From assembly GCA_964017185.1 (NCBI GenBank), contig OZ024870.1, positions 61,358,812 through 61,422,811 on the forward strand: 64,000 nt of DNA. The letters run 5' to 3'. This document shows positions 13,116 to 21,846 of this stretch, piece by piece (position 1 is the first letter of the stretch; every line of letters begins with the position of its first letter). The notes below the pieces were generated by a model. The model saw only the letters and a program-made list of their open reading frames with translations, was not told where the DNA came from and searched no databases. The stretch comes from Rugalucina vietnamica (lineage: Eukaryota > Mollusca > Bivalvia > Lucinida > Lucinidae). The translations under genes were made by a program, and so were the position numbers.

Positions 13116-16100
13116 TAATTTGATTAATTTGCTTCAGTTATCTATTTTATTAAATTTATAATCGGAGGTGAACCGCCCATCACTAATTGTTTTTCAATGC
13201 GCATGCGTTTCTAATTTGTTAACCACCAATCCAGAAAAGATTTTCATTCATGCGGATAATTGTTTTTAGCATGTGACACGGTAAACACGCCTCAAAAGGT
13301 CAGCTGACCTGTCAACAATGACTGCACATAAAGACACACGCCATCAAAAGATGCGACTCGTTTGATCGCAATTATAAGTTGTTTACATAAAGACACGCGC
13401 CATCAAAAGATGCGACCGCCATTCTTTACATCGTTTGATCGCTATTATACGTGTGAAAGATTATCGACTACCTAACTATCGTTACATAATTTTGATTGGA
13501 TTTACATCATAAAGGTGCGAAATACACTCGGATGGATGTCTCTAAGATGCTTTTTTGGCTCATAGACAACAAAACACAGGTAAATATTGGGACGTATCGC
13601 GGCAAAAACAACTTGCGCCCCGGGAATCACCACTGAGGAAAACATGTGTCTGAGCCCAGATTTACTCGTCCTGGGACTTCGGGTCCTGCGTCCGCGAGAT
13701 CCCTGTTACAGAGGTTTTTTTTTTTTTTTTTTTTTTTTTTTACCTTAATGTGGGTTAATGTGGGAATTTTATCGATAAAATGAAAAGGAGTACGATCGCT
13801 TGTAAATGGCTCTCAACCGAAAGTGAGTGAGTGACGTCACAGGTAAACAAATATGGCTGCAACCTTCGTGATTCGAGATGCATTTTAGCGTAATTTTCAA
13901 ACGATGATTGTGTACTTATTATGGGGTAAATCGGTGGAATTCGATTTGTAACACGTACTGTAACATCTAAATGAATATGTACAGGGCCAAATATGCGTTT
14001 CCGAATCGATTCCTTTAAATCAAACACAAAATAAATGGGAAGACTGGAGAGTTACATTGAACAATAAATCAAAGGATGAGAAATATTGAAATTAAAGTCA
14101 ATATTTTTTTCACTTATTTTTTCACTTATTTTTTAATCAAAAATGGTAATTGTTGTAAATTAAAGACATCGTTTACTCAATTTATGGATTTCACCTAATA
14201 ACCTAATAGTTTGACCATTAATCCGATGTCTGGTATGGTGTTAAACCAAGCGGATATACCTGTGAAATCACTCGACTGTGTAATAATCTATCTCGCTTTA
14301 CAAAGAAATCATGTTCATCTTGCGTGACCTTGATTGGAAGTTTGTGGCTTCAAATTTCAAGGGGTATTTTAATAGGAATTTCTTTGATCGGGAATGGCAA
14401 AACTGTTCGAAAAATAAAATTTTTCGAAATTCGGAAAATCTGTGATATTTTCACAATAAACAATAGCGCAAATTTCCGGGACCATCAAATGTCTTTGAAA
14501 AATCTGGTAGTTTCGAAAATTCGGCATTCGAATTATCCAAATCGGACTGTGCTGTATATTGAAACATTTACAGTGATGGTTAGAAGAGTGTGTATTTGAG
14601 CTTACATACATATTGTAGTTGAAAAATTGCAAAGTTTGAAGTCCATTCAGCAAACATTTCTGGATAAATATTTTCTAATTCTGACCTTGTCATACAAAAA
14701 CCCATCTTCAAATGACACTAACTTGTTATATTTTCAGAAAAACTTGCCAGTCTGTAACAAGCGTGTTCTAGTCGCTGTCAAAGCCTGTACCAGTGCTATA
14801 GGTCAGGGTATACGAGGCATGCCTAGCGTCACTCCCCTAGAAACAATGGCTTTGATGGCGGCATTCTACAGAAGAATGGCAAAGGAGCGAGAACTGGGGT
14901 TCTTTACTGCGTCGTTTACACCAATGAAATATCAGAGTGAAGTGCAGGATCTGATCAGAGAAATTGGTCGACATGCTGCACCAGTAAGTAGTAGAAAGTC
15001 ATACCATTTTAAAAGCATTTTGATAGAATACCTATGATGTCTACAGTAAATTTTAGTGCAGTAAAAATGACAATTTCTGTTGAAAAAAAAAATCTCCCTT
15101 ATTTTTGGTGCTCATCTAGATTCTGCATCCAAGGGCTGCACTGATATCATATTTTGTATGTTTTTAATGAGGCTAAAGAGCACAAAAATAACAAGTTACT
15201 ACTGAATGAAATTTATCTGTGCCATGTGCACACTAATGACAAGAATTCAATCACTCTATATGACGCCATGAGAAAACCGGATTTTTGCATATGCAAAAAC
15301 AAAGGCGCACATCAGCTTCGCAGTAACTGCGAAGCTGATCAGTGCCTTTGTTTTCGCCACATGGATAGTACAATCCCTCTTCTTTATAAACCCGAAATTT
15401 CAAGCTCCTAGCCTTTTTCTGAGACTGTACAGGCTGGTTTGTATCAGACCTTGTTGGAAACCCCATAGACCGTTTTTTCGCGTCGCTGCTCATATTTGGG
15501 CCATCAGGGAAGACTGATCAGGTGCCAGACAAAATTTTAACTTCAGTGAAGATAAAGTGGTATATATTTGGTGTATTATCTGTTTTCAAAAGGTTGTTTT
15601 CATATGCCTCTCAAAACAAATTTCACTCATGTAAATGTTTATTTCGCAGGTCCCCAACTTGAATTGTGACCCAGCAGCCCCTGTGACCTGGGCCCTGGAG
15701 AAGAAGAAGAAATATGATGTCTTTCTCATCCTGTCTGATGGCCACGAGGCCAAGGGGGAGAGTACTCCGTCTCAAAAGCTGACAGAATATAGAGATGCTA
15801 TGGGTATCCCTGATGCAAAGTAAGATTATATTTATTTATATGATATCAGATTTAGATATACTTGTAATCATAGTTTTAGGAGATCGTCATCTATATACAC
15901 CTTAAAAGTGATTGAAAGAGTAAAAACAGTTTAAAACATCCTCAAATAGAGATAGAATGAAATTTCACAGACCTGGACCAGGCCCCGAGGTTATAACACT
16001 TTTTTTAAGCTCAGCTCAGCTGAGCATGAAATTTCAACTGCTCATAAATGTTGAAATAGTCAAAATCAGAGGAAAATTAGGGCTCAGTACCCAACAACTA

Positions 16101-16972
16101 GTAATTTATCCTGCTTATAAATGTTAAAATGCCAACAATTGTTGGCATTTTAACATTTATGAGCAGGATAAATTTTAGTCTCAGCTGAGTTGAGCATGAA
16201 AAAAGTTTTATAACCTCGGGCCCAGACTCCTAGATCAGACTGCTCCTTAACTAAGCTGTTTGCCAGAGGTTTGCTGATGGTGGTCAGTCCAGATATGAAA
16301 GGTCATGTATGTAAGATTGATTTTGTTTGTTGGAATTGATGCTTTATGTCCCAGTCAACAGCAATGGTCATGTTGGGACGTTACCTCCATATTATGGGAC
16401 TTTTACCCAACATTAGGATGTCATGACACTCAAAATATGCTTCATGATTATAACCACACAATCAAACCATTAAGGCTTGTATGTATGGATGGTTTGACTA
16501 AACCACTTTTCCAGGGCAGCTGCAGCTGCAGAGCGGTTAACCAGTAATCAGATGGTCGGTCAGTAATTAGGAAGCGTTGCCTGGAGATGCAAGCAGCCCA
16601 TCCATTTCTCCTAGGCCCCAATGGGCGGGGGCCCATATTCCCACCCGAGCACCCTATTATCCAGTCTCTAAGCACAATTGTAAAGCATCAATTTGTCATA
16701 TACAAATTCTAATTTTTCATATTTAAATAGAGAGGAGTCTTACAGGGCTATGTTGATGTAAAAGTTTGCTGAAAGTCATCACCTTCCATTTACTTTCATG
16801 TTTTAATGAAATCTTTTATGATAATATGTATCTTTGCTTTTCTAGGATGATAATCTGTGGTTTGACTAGTCCAAAGCTAGATTTCGCTGATGCTAAGGGC
16901 ATGCTTGACATCGGTAGCTTTGATCCCACTGTGCCAACGTTGATTCACCGTTTTATTCTGGGGGAGCTTTGA
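5414..16972 (+). CDS. RO60: TROVE-domain RNA-binding protein, Ro60-like (8 coding exons, 599 aa)
   Basis: Exons: 5414-5924, 6904-7118, 9461-9642, 10371-10569, 11744-11893, 14738-14983, 15650-15819 and 16846-16972, all with AG/GT borders; total 1800 nt with phases closing. Ro60 is a ring-shaped HEAT-repeat protein that binds Y RNAs and misfolded small RNAs for RNA quality control. Residues 1-300 match the TROVE module (for example WGRGLRRAVCTWYN and WSHQDAFRMSHIKP). Residues 420-598 align with the C-terminal vWFA-like domain, ending GMLDIGSFDP. Two oddities: the MIDAS motif DxSxS is K434-x-C436-x-S438, and about 75 residues rich in Lys, His and Gln (about 320-395) are inserted before the vWFA domain. 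The ATG at 5414 has a good Kozak context (GCCATGG) and an in-frame stop upstream at 5393; compared with the human protein about 20 N-terminal residues are missing, so an upstream exon is possible. It could be a divergent Ro60 paralogue. Confidence 0.92.
5943..6176 (+). mobile_element. GAGCC-family hairpin MITE, copy 2
   Basis: Begins GAGCCGCCTCATGGGAAAAC, 18 bp after the exon 1 splice donor of the Ro60-like gene, and ends GGTGGCTC. The central palindrome is intact apart from a few changes. Confidence 0.85.
6590..6805 (+). mobile_element. tRNA-derived SINE
   Basis: A-box-like TGGCGAAGTGG near 6603 and B-box-like AGTTCGATTCC near 6649 are spaced as in a tRNA gene. The body continues to a tail TTAAAACCTCAGTACAAACA followed by short A-rich sequence. 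It lies in intron 1 of the Ro60-like gene. The long body and tail argue against a functional tRNA gene. Confidence 0.7.
7149..7379 (+). mobile_element. GAGCC-family hairpin MITE, copy 3
   Basis: Starts GAGCCTGTGCGTGAG 31 bp after the Ro60 exon 2 donor and ends GGCGGCTC. The inner palindrome GGCGCTGATCAGCTTCGCAG is intact. Confidence 0.85.
7391..8482. mobile_element. Non-autonomous DNA element with about 30-bp terminal inverted repeats
   Basis: Left TGACGTGACACGCGATGTTC and right GCGTCACGTCA are mirror images (about 26 of 30 bp, extending through GTACAAATTT). The interior is AT-rich and repeats the word GTGACAC several times. No transposase frame is visible. It fills most of intron 2 of the Ro60-like gene and abuts MITE copy 3. 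Confidence 0.7.
8483..9190. other. Intron sequence, nothing recognised
   Basis: AT-rich remainder of Ro60 intron 2. Short open frames lack domain similarity. Confidence 0.4.
9191..9406 (-). mobile_element. GAGCC-family hairpin MITE, copy 4
   Basis: Reverse orientation copy with ATTT on both sides. It ends 54 bp before exon 3 of the Ro60-like gene. Confidence 0.8.
9864..10078 (+). mobile_element. GAGCC-family hairpin MITE, copy 5 (degenerate)
   Basis: Keeps GGGTCCGACACAAACTG and a diverged palindrome (GGTGCTGATTAGCTTTGCAG) but has lost clear termini. Confidence 0.65.
10124..10359 (+). mobile_element. GAGCC-family hairpin MITE, copy 6
   Basis: Flanked by ATTT on both sides. Its right end lies only 11 bp before Ro60 exon 4, so the splice acceptor TTTCATACAG is immediately beside the target duplication and part of the branch/polypyrimidine region must come from the element. 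Confidence 0.85.
10602..10835 (-). mobile_element. GAGCC-family hairpin MITE, copy 7
   Basis: ATTT target duplication on both sides. Begins 32 bp after the Ro60 exon 4 donor. Perfectly paired central arms around CTTCGCAGTAACTGCGAAG. Confidence 0.87.
10927..11108 (+). mobile_element. tRNA-derived SINE, second family
   Basis: A-box-like TGGCTGAGTGGTTAAGG near 10938 and B-box-like GGGTTCAAGCTCC near 11013, separated by TTCGATCATCTCACC. The same head, in reverse, forms the right end of the nested insertion near 26599. Located in intron 4 of the Ro60-like gene. Confidence 0.65.
11120..11341 (+). mobile_element. GAGCC-family hairpin MITE, copy 8
   Basis: Left terminus is shortened (GAGCCATCAACAATTTG); right end GAAGGCTC. 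Palindrome slightly diverged. Confidence 0.8.
11462..11692 (-). mobile_element. GAGCC-family hairpin MITE, copy 9
   Basis: Starts GAGCGGCTGCATAAGAAAAC and ends ATAAGGCTC. It stops 51 bp before Ro60 exon 5. Confidence 0.82.
12112..12253 (+). repeat. Two tandem 71-bp units
   Basis: The block beginning GCAGCTTCAATACATCATTT and ending near AAAATGTGTTTAT occurs twice with almost no change, implying a recent duplication. Confidence 0.85.
12270..14030. mobile_element. Fold-back element with long imperfect inverted arms
   Basis: The left arm (about 12270-12525) and right arm (about 13815-14030) are complementary in several blocks: AAAGGAATGGATTCGGAACC against AAAGGAATCGATTCGGAAAC (reverse strand), and GTGACGTCACTCACTCACTT against its exact complement at 13819-13840. 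The interior holds a THAP-like relic, long T homopolymers (about 13001-13112 and 13717-13740) and a pair of roughly 65-bp units around 13325-13450 sharing CGCCATCAAAAGATGCGAC. Confidence 0.65.
12671..12745 (+). pseudogene. Relic of a THAP-type zinc-finger N-terminus
   Basis: Reading from the ATG at 12671 gives MPQCQAINCKNKPQK, a stop, then GKSFFHIP in the same frame. THAP domains begin M-(x)2-C-x4-C-x-N and continue to a G-x-(S/T)FF-x-(I/F)P motif, so both landmarks are present around one in-frame stop. THAP domains occur in P-element-type transposases and in host genes. The remaining zinc ligands are not visible. Confidence 0.5.
15262..15491 (-). mobile_element. GAGCC-family hairpin MITE, copy 10
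   Basis: ATAT on both sides. Left terminus GACGCCATGAGAAAACCGG, right GCTGCTC; the central palindrome pairs CAGCTTCGCAG with CTGCGAAGCTG. Confidence 0.82.
15981..16223. mobile_element. Hairpin MITE family C, copy 1
   Basis: Termini CCCGAGGTTATAACACTTTT and AAAAGTTTTATAACCTCGGG, followed inwards by (C)TCAGCTGAGCATGAAA on both arms. An inner perfect palindrome TGCCAACAATTGTTGGCA lies at its right half. In the last intron of the Ro60-like gene. Confidence 0.82.
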
Positions 16973-16993
16973 CATCGGAAGTCATATCTGACT

Positions 16994-17211
16994 CCAAGGT
17001 TATAACACTTTTTTCATGCTCAACTGAGACTCATAAATGTTAAAATGCCAACAATTGTTGACATTTTAACTTTTATAAGCAGGATAAATTAATTGCTATG
17101 ATGATCTCGACCTGAAATTACATTCAGTTTGGGGTATTTCAGTATTTATAAGCAGTTAAGATATTGTGCTCAAATGGTGTGAGCATGAAAAAAGTTATAA
17201 CTTCGGCCCCA
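16994..17211. mobile_element. Hairpin MITE family C, copy 2
   Basis: CCAAGGTTATAACACTTTTT and AAAAAAGTTATAACTTCGG termini with the same GAGCATGAAA subterminal word. It starts 21 bp after the Ro60 stop codon, so it forms most of the likely 3' UTR. Confidence 0.8.
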
Positions 17212-17296
17212 GGACACAATACTCACTGCCAGCTGAACTCAAACAAGATCTGTGTGGACAATGGATTCAATGGTTTTTGCTTATAGGTTGTGAAAA

Positions 17297-17302
17297 AATA
17301 AA
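17297..17302 (+). promoter_or_regulatory. Candidate poly(A) signal AATAAA for the Ro60-like gene
   Basis: First canonical AATAAA after the stop codon at 16970-16972, just downstream of the family C MITE. Position only; no transcript evidence. Confidence 0.35.
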
Positions 17303-17768
17303 AAGAAAAAAAATCGTTTTGAAGTAAATGTGATTGAAATAGAAAAATTGGATGAAAAAAAGTTTTTACAAAGTGCTTCTGCAAAGAATGAAGTAGGGAA
17401 TGATGCAATATATTTTTTGTTACCTCGGTTAGGCAAAATATAAATGCTTATTTTAACCCCACTGTATGAATATGCTTTATTACGCAAAATACTGCGAGTT
17501 TTTAATGCTGCAAAAAATTGGCAATCTTCATTAAAACTTAGTCATTCTAAAACTTTTTTGATAAGATACAGTTTCTGTACACTAGTGCTTAGTGTTGACC
17601 TGTATCGACACTATGAATTTTTAGGAAAATATGTAAAATATTATCACTTTCTTCAGATATGTATAAAAGTGGGCCACTTCAGTTGTGCACTGCACTGTAA
17701 GTTTCATTATTAATTTTAATAGGTTGTTTCAACAAAGATTGATATGAAAATTGAATGTATGATTATAT
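17303..17768. other. No gene seen
   Basis: AT-rich spacer after the Ro60-like gene with no recognisable element. Confidence 0.4.
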
Positions 17769-18003
17769 GAGCCGCATCGTGAGAAAACCGGAATTTTGCC
17801 TAGGCGAAAACAAAGGCGCAGATCAGCTTCGCGGTAACCGCGAAGCTGATCAGCGCCTTTGTTTTCGCTACTCGGATAGTACAATTCCTCTTCTACTTAA
17901 ATCCGAAATTTCAAGCTACTAGCTCTTTTCTGAGCTTGTACAGGCCGGTTTGTGTCGGACCTGGTCGGGAACCCCGAAGACCGGTTTTCTCGCGTCGAGG
18001 CTC
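17769..18003 (-). mobile_element. GAGCC-family hairpin MITE, copy 11
   Basis: ATAT target duplication. Perfect central palindrome around CTTCGCGGTAACCGCGAAG; one of the best preserved copies. Confidence 0.87.
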
Positions 18004-18449
18004 ATATAAGAATCTTGGAAAGAATGAAAGAAAGATCAGTCTATGGGCATTATTTTGAAATGTAATTAAATGATTACACTGGAAAGATTGACCTGCAGAG
18101 ACTGAGACTAGAAGAAAGTTCAACACTGTGTGCATGTTACATGTTGATTTGTATTTTATCTCATATGAGCCTGGCATCCTTTTTATGGGACATAGGCCTA
18201 CAGCATAGCCCCAGATGTGACGCCGCAGAACGCGGCGTCCCATCTGGGGCAATTCTGTTTGCTTACAGGAATTTCATCGAAAAATGGTATAAACTTTTAA
18301 AGTCACACCTGAAGCCCCTAAAGATGAAAGTGGACTCACCCAACTGATAATGATGGGTGAATCCATTCGTCATTATAAATGGGTTAAATAATGCAAGAGA
18401 AAACCTGTCATTGCATATGCAATAATGCAAATTAGCTTGTTCAATTTTG

Positions 18450-18654
18450 CCTTGAGGTTATAAAACTCTTCTCATGCTCATCTCAGCTAAGTCTGAAATC
18501 TACATGGATCATAAATACTGAGGTAGCCTAAATGAATTGAAATTCCAGGCTTAGTTCACCAGAGCCAGTTGTTTATCCTGCTAATAAATGTTAAATGGCC
18601 AACACTTATTGTTAAGCAGGATAAATTTTAGTCCCATTAGTAACCTCTGGGGCC
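18450..18654. mobile_element. Hairpin MITE family C, copy 3
   Basis: CTTGAGGTTATAAAACTCTT at the left and TAACCTCTGGGGCC at the right, more diverged than copies 1 and 4. Confidence 0.65.
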
Positions 18655-18755
18655 ATGTCTTCTAATCTGAATCTGTTATTACTGCTAGGATTGTATGTTT
18701 TCATTGTGTCTAAGCCAAAACATTTTGAAACTAGAAATGCGTGTTTGTAAAACAC

Positions 18756-19912
18756 TATGCCCCCAACTGTATGCTTGTCCCTAAACTGGCAGCTTGTATG
18801 ATTCATTTATTTCATTTGAATGAAGTGAAATTTTATTTCCTGAAGCCTCTGTTTGGACCTTGATCCAGAAACAGAATGTAAGCTTTTTGCAGATAAATTA
18901 GAAATGGAGTGGAGTAATTTTGTCAAAATTTGACGTATTAAAGTCTTCAAAATGTAATCAGGAGATCTTCTTCTCTGCCCCAACCAGTATACAAAATATG
19001 AAGGCTCTAGCTCAAATACTTTTTGAGATGTCTTGCACACAAGATTTTCAAATTTTTTCAAAGGGACATAACTCAGAAAAGGGGCATAACTTGGACATGA
19101 AAAAAATATGGGTCAACTATTTTTTCATGAGGAATCTGTATATGAAATTTAAAATCCCTAGCATTCACCGTTCAAAAGTTTCAAATTTCACCGAAAAGTG
19201 CAAAAATTAATCAAAATTTCAAAATTCTGTATTTTTGTCAAAATTTGACATATTAAAGTCTTCAAAATGTAATCAGGTCATCTACTCCTCAGCCCCAACC
19301 AGTGTTCAAAATATGAAGGCTTTAGCTCAAACACTTTTTGAGATATCTTGCACACAAGATTTTCAAATTTTGTTTTCAAAGGGACATAACTCAGAAAAGG
19401 GGCATAACTTGGACATGAAAAAAATATGGATCAACTATTTTTTCATGAGGAATCTGTATATGAAATTTAAAATCCATAGCATTCACCGTTCAAAAGTTTC
19501 AAATTTCACCGAAAAGTGGAAAAATCAATCAAAATTTAAAAATTCTGTATTTTTGTCAAAATTTGACGGAAAGTTCTCAAAAGTTAATCAGGTCATCTAG
19601 TCATCAGACCCAACCAGTATACCAAATATGAAGGTTCTAGCTTAAATATCTTGCACACAAGATTTTCAAATTTTGTTTTCAAAGGGAAATAACTCAGAAA
19701 AGGGGCATAACTCGGACAAGAAAAAAAATACGGGTCAACTATTTTTTCATGAGGAATACACACACGAAATTTCAAATCCCTATCACGCACCATTCATAAG
19801 TTTAAAAAAAAGTGACTAACAGACGCACCTACTCACACACGCACAGACAGACAGACAGACAGACAAGCCGAAAGCAATATGCCCTTCCAACTTTTTCAAA
19901 GTTGGGGGCATA
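18756..19912 (+). mobile_element. ATGCCCCCAACT-ended tandem-unit element
   Basis: Mirror ends TATGCCCCCAACT and AGTTGGGGGCATA. The interior holds three direct units of about 317 bp, each starting near TTTTGTCAAAATTTGAC (about 18917, 19232, 19551) and containing AAAGGGACATAACTCAGAAA. A GACAGACAGACA microsatellite precedes the right end. Open frames inside follow the repeats and are not genes. Confidence 0.78.
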
Positions 19913-20188
19913 ACAACTGCTTATGGATTTAGCCATGTGGACATGTGTGTCATATCAGGTTTGAATCGGAAGAGAGGTTTTCTTGTGACAAATGCATTTT
20001 TCAGAGTTATCTGAATTATTTAAAGGTTAATGTTGTATCTTGTATTAAGCATGTTTAATCATATCACATTTTAATTGCCATAACATCACCTTAGCTGTAT
20101 TTTTCATATAATATTAGGGGAGTTTGGCTCTGTGGTAGAATGCAAACTTCTGTCCTAGTGGTAGAATGCAAAACCTACCATCACCATG
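19913..20188. other. No gene seen; two tRNA-like half-words
   Basis: GGTAGAATGCAAA occurs twice near 20139 and 20161, resembling a degraded SINE head. Too short to assign. Confidence 0.3.
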
Positions 20189-20425
20189 TGCGCCTTGATG
20201 CAAGAAAACCGATCTTTGGGGTTTCCGACCAGGACTGACACAAACTGGCCTGTACAGCTACAGAAGATGGTTAGAAGTTGGAAATTTCGGATTTAGGCAG
20301 AAGAGGACTTTTACTATCCGTGTAGCGAAAGCAAAGGCGCTGATCAGCTGTGTAGTTACTGCCCAGCTGATCTGCGTCTTTGTTTTCGCTTATGCAATAA
20401 TCCCATTTTCTCACGACGTGGCCCA
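20189..20425 (+). mobile_element. GAGCC-family hairpin MITE, copy 12
   Basis: Degraded left end, then GGGTTTCCGACCAGGACTGA and a diverged palindrome (CAGCTGTGTAG/CTGCCCAGCTG); right end GACGTGGCCC. Confidence 0.72.
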
Positions 20426-20465
20426 TGTGTCTTTGACAAAGATGTAAGTCCTCCATAGTACAGTT

Positions 20466-20712
20466 CTTGAGGTGATAAAACTTTTTTCATGCTCAACTCA
20501 GCTAAGCATGAAATTTGAATTCCTCATCAATACTGAAATCGTCCAATTTTATAGAAGTTTTTGGTTTAGACAGTTAAAGCCAGTAATTTATCCTGCAGAT
20601 ATATGTTTAAATGCCAACAATTAATGGCAATAATGAATTTAACATTTATCAGCAGGATGAATTTTAGTCTCAGCTGAGCTAAGCATGAAAAAAGTTTTAT
20701 AACCTCGGGCCA
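20466..20712. mobile_element. Hairpin MITE family C, copy 4
   Basis: CTTGAGGTGATAAAACTTTT left, AAAAGTTTTATAACCTCGGG right, with AGCTAAGCATGAAA subterminal words on both sides. Confidence 0.8.
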
Positions 20713-20905
20713 GGTTAGATAGGCTAGGAAGTGGGGGCTACATTGCTGCATGACCGAAAAACTGTTGGCAGGAAGTAAACAGAAACACAAAATTTGTTTG
20801 ACATTTGTCTCAATGAATAGCCATATTGAACATAGCATTGATTTTATTCTTCAAATTAAATACCATCTTTAAAGCATACTATGTAAAAGCGATCAGAAAG
20901 CAAAT

Positions 20906-21140
20906 GAGCCATGTCATGAGAAAATCAGATTTTTATCTTTGCAAAAACAAAGACACAGATCAGCTGTGCAGTAATTGCACAGCTGATCTGCACCTTTGTT
21001 TTCGCTACACGGATAGTACTATCCCTCTTCTTTTTAAATCCGAAATTTCAAGGTTTTAGCCATCTTCTGTGACGATACAGACCAGTTTGTGTGAGACCTG
21101 GTCGGAAACCCCAAAGCCCAGTTTTCTTGTGTTGCAGCTC
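20906..21140 (-). mobile_element. GAGCC-family hairpin MITE, copy 13
   Basis: GAGCCATGTCATGAGAAAAT left, TTGCAGCTC right; palindrome variant CAGCTGTGCAG/CTGCACAGCTG. Confidence 0.8.
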
Positions 21141-21274
21141 ATACTATGTTAAAGTCATTTAAATACCAATCAAAGATTTGAATTTAAACTGATCTCTCAT
21201 AGAAAAATAACATCACACATTTTGTTAACAGAATGGTGCTGTAAACTGATAAAAACTTTGGCAATAGACGTCCA

Positions 21275-21345
21275 ATGTTGGGAGGGATTTGGGGAGGAAT
21301 GTTGGGAGGGATTTGGGGAGGAATGTTGGGAGGGATTTGGGGAAG
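21275..21345 (+). repeat. 24-bp minisatellite, three units
   Basis: The unit GGGAGGGATTTGGGGAGGAA plus TGTT is repeated three times. Confidence 0.85.
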
Positions 21346-21461
21346 GAAATGCGCCACAAACAGAAACATATTGCAATTTGTGAATCTGTGTCTGTAATTT
21401 TAATAGAATAAACTCAGAATGCTGTAGAACAAAACAAGCCATTTGGTGTGCAACTACCAAA

Positions 21462-21590
21462 TGAGCAGTCATGTTGGGATGAATGTACATTGTAATTGGA
21501 GCAGTCATGTTGGGATGAGCAGTCATGTTGGGATGAATGTACATTGTCCCAACATGAGCAGTCATGTTGGGATGAATGTACATTGTAATT
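21462..21590 (+). repeat. Short tandem array of GCAGTCATGTTGGGATGA words
   Basis: GAGCAGTCATGTTGGGATGA recurs four times with ATGTACATTGT linkers. The array abuts MITE copy 14. Confidence 0.8.
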
Positions 21591-21591
21591 G

Positions 21592-21802
21592 GAGCCGCGA
21601 CGCGAGAAAACCAGTCTTCGGGGTTTCCAACCAGGTCTGACATAAACCAACAGAAGAAGGCTTGAAAGCTTGAAATTTCAGACTTAAGAAGAAAACTAAT
21701 TTTACTATTGAGTATTGAAAACAAAGGCGCTGATCAGTTGTCAACTGATCTGCGCCTTTGTGTTTGCATAGGCGAAAATCCGATTTTCTCATGATGCGGC
21801 TC
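21592..21802 (+). mobile_element. GAGCC-family hairpin MITE, copy 14
   Basis: ATTG on both sides. The central palindrome is shortened to CTGATCAGTTGTCAACTGAT. Confidence 0.82.
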
Positions 21803-21846
21803 ATTGTAAAGTGGTTCAATTTTACTTAATTTCCATTTACCTTGTT

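Larger units (their letters stand above)
11977..14551. mobile_element. Element with pogo/Tigger-like terminal repeats, enlarged by a nested fold-back
   Basis: Left CAGTCAAAGTTCGATTATTC is mirrored on the right by GAATTATCCAAATCGGACTG (reading CAGTCCGATTTGGATAATTC in reverse). Such CAGT...TTCGAA ends are typical of pogo/Tigger-group MITEs. Internal TTCGAAA-rich arms follow at both ends. Most of the interior is a separate inverted-repeat insertion. The whole lies in intron 5 of the Ro60-like gene. Confidence 0.6.

Noticed and set aside
21197..21724. Long open frame of repeated HPNMTA and PNPSQHSS peptides
   Set aside because: It is a translation of two minisatellites running into a MITE, with no start or splice context.
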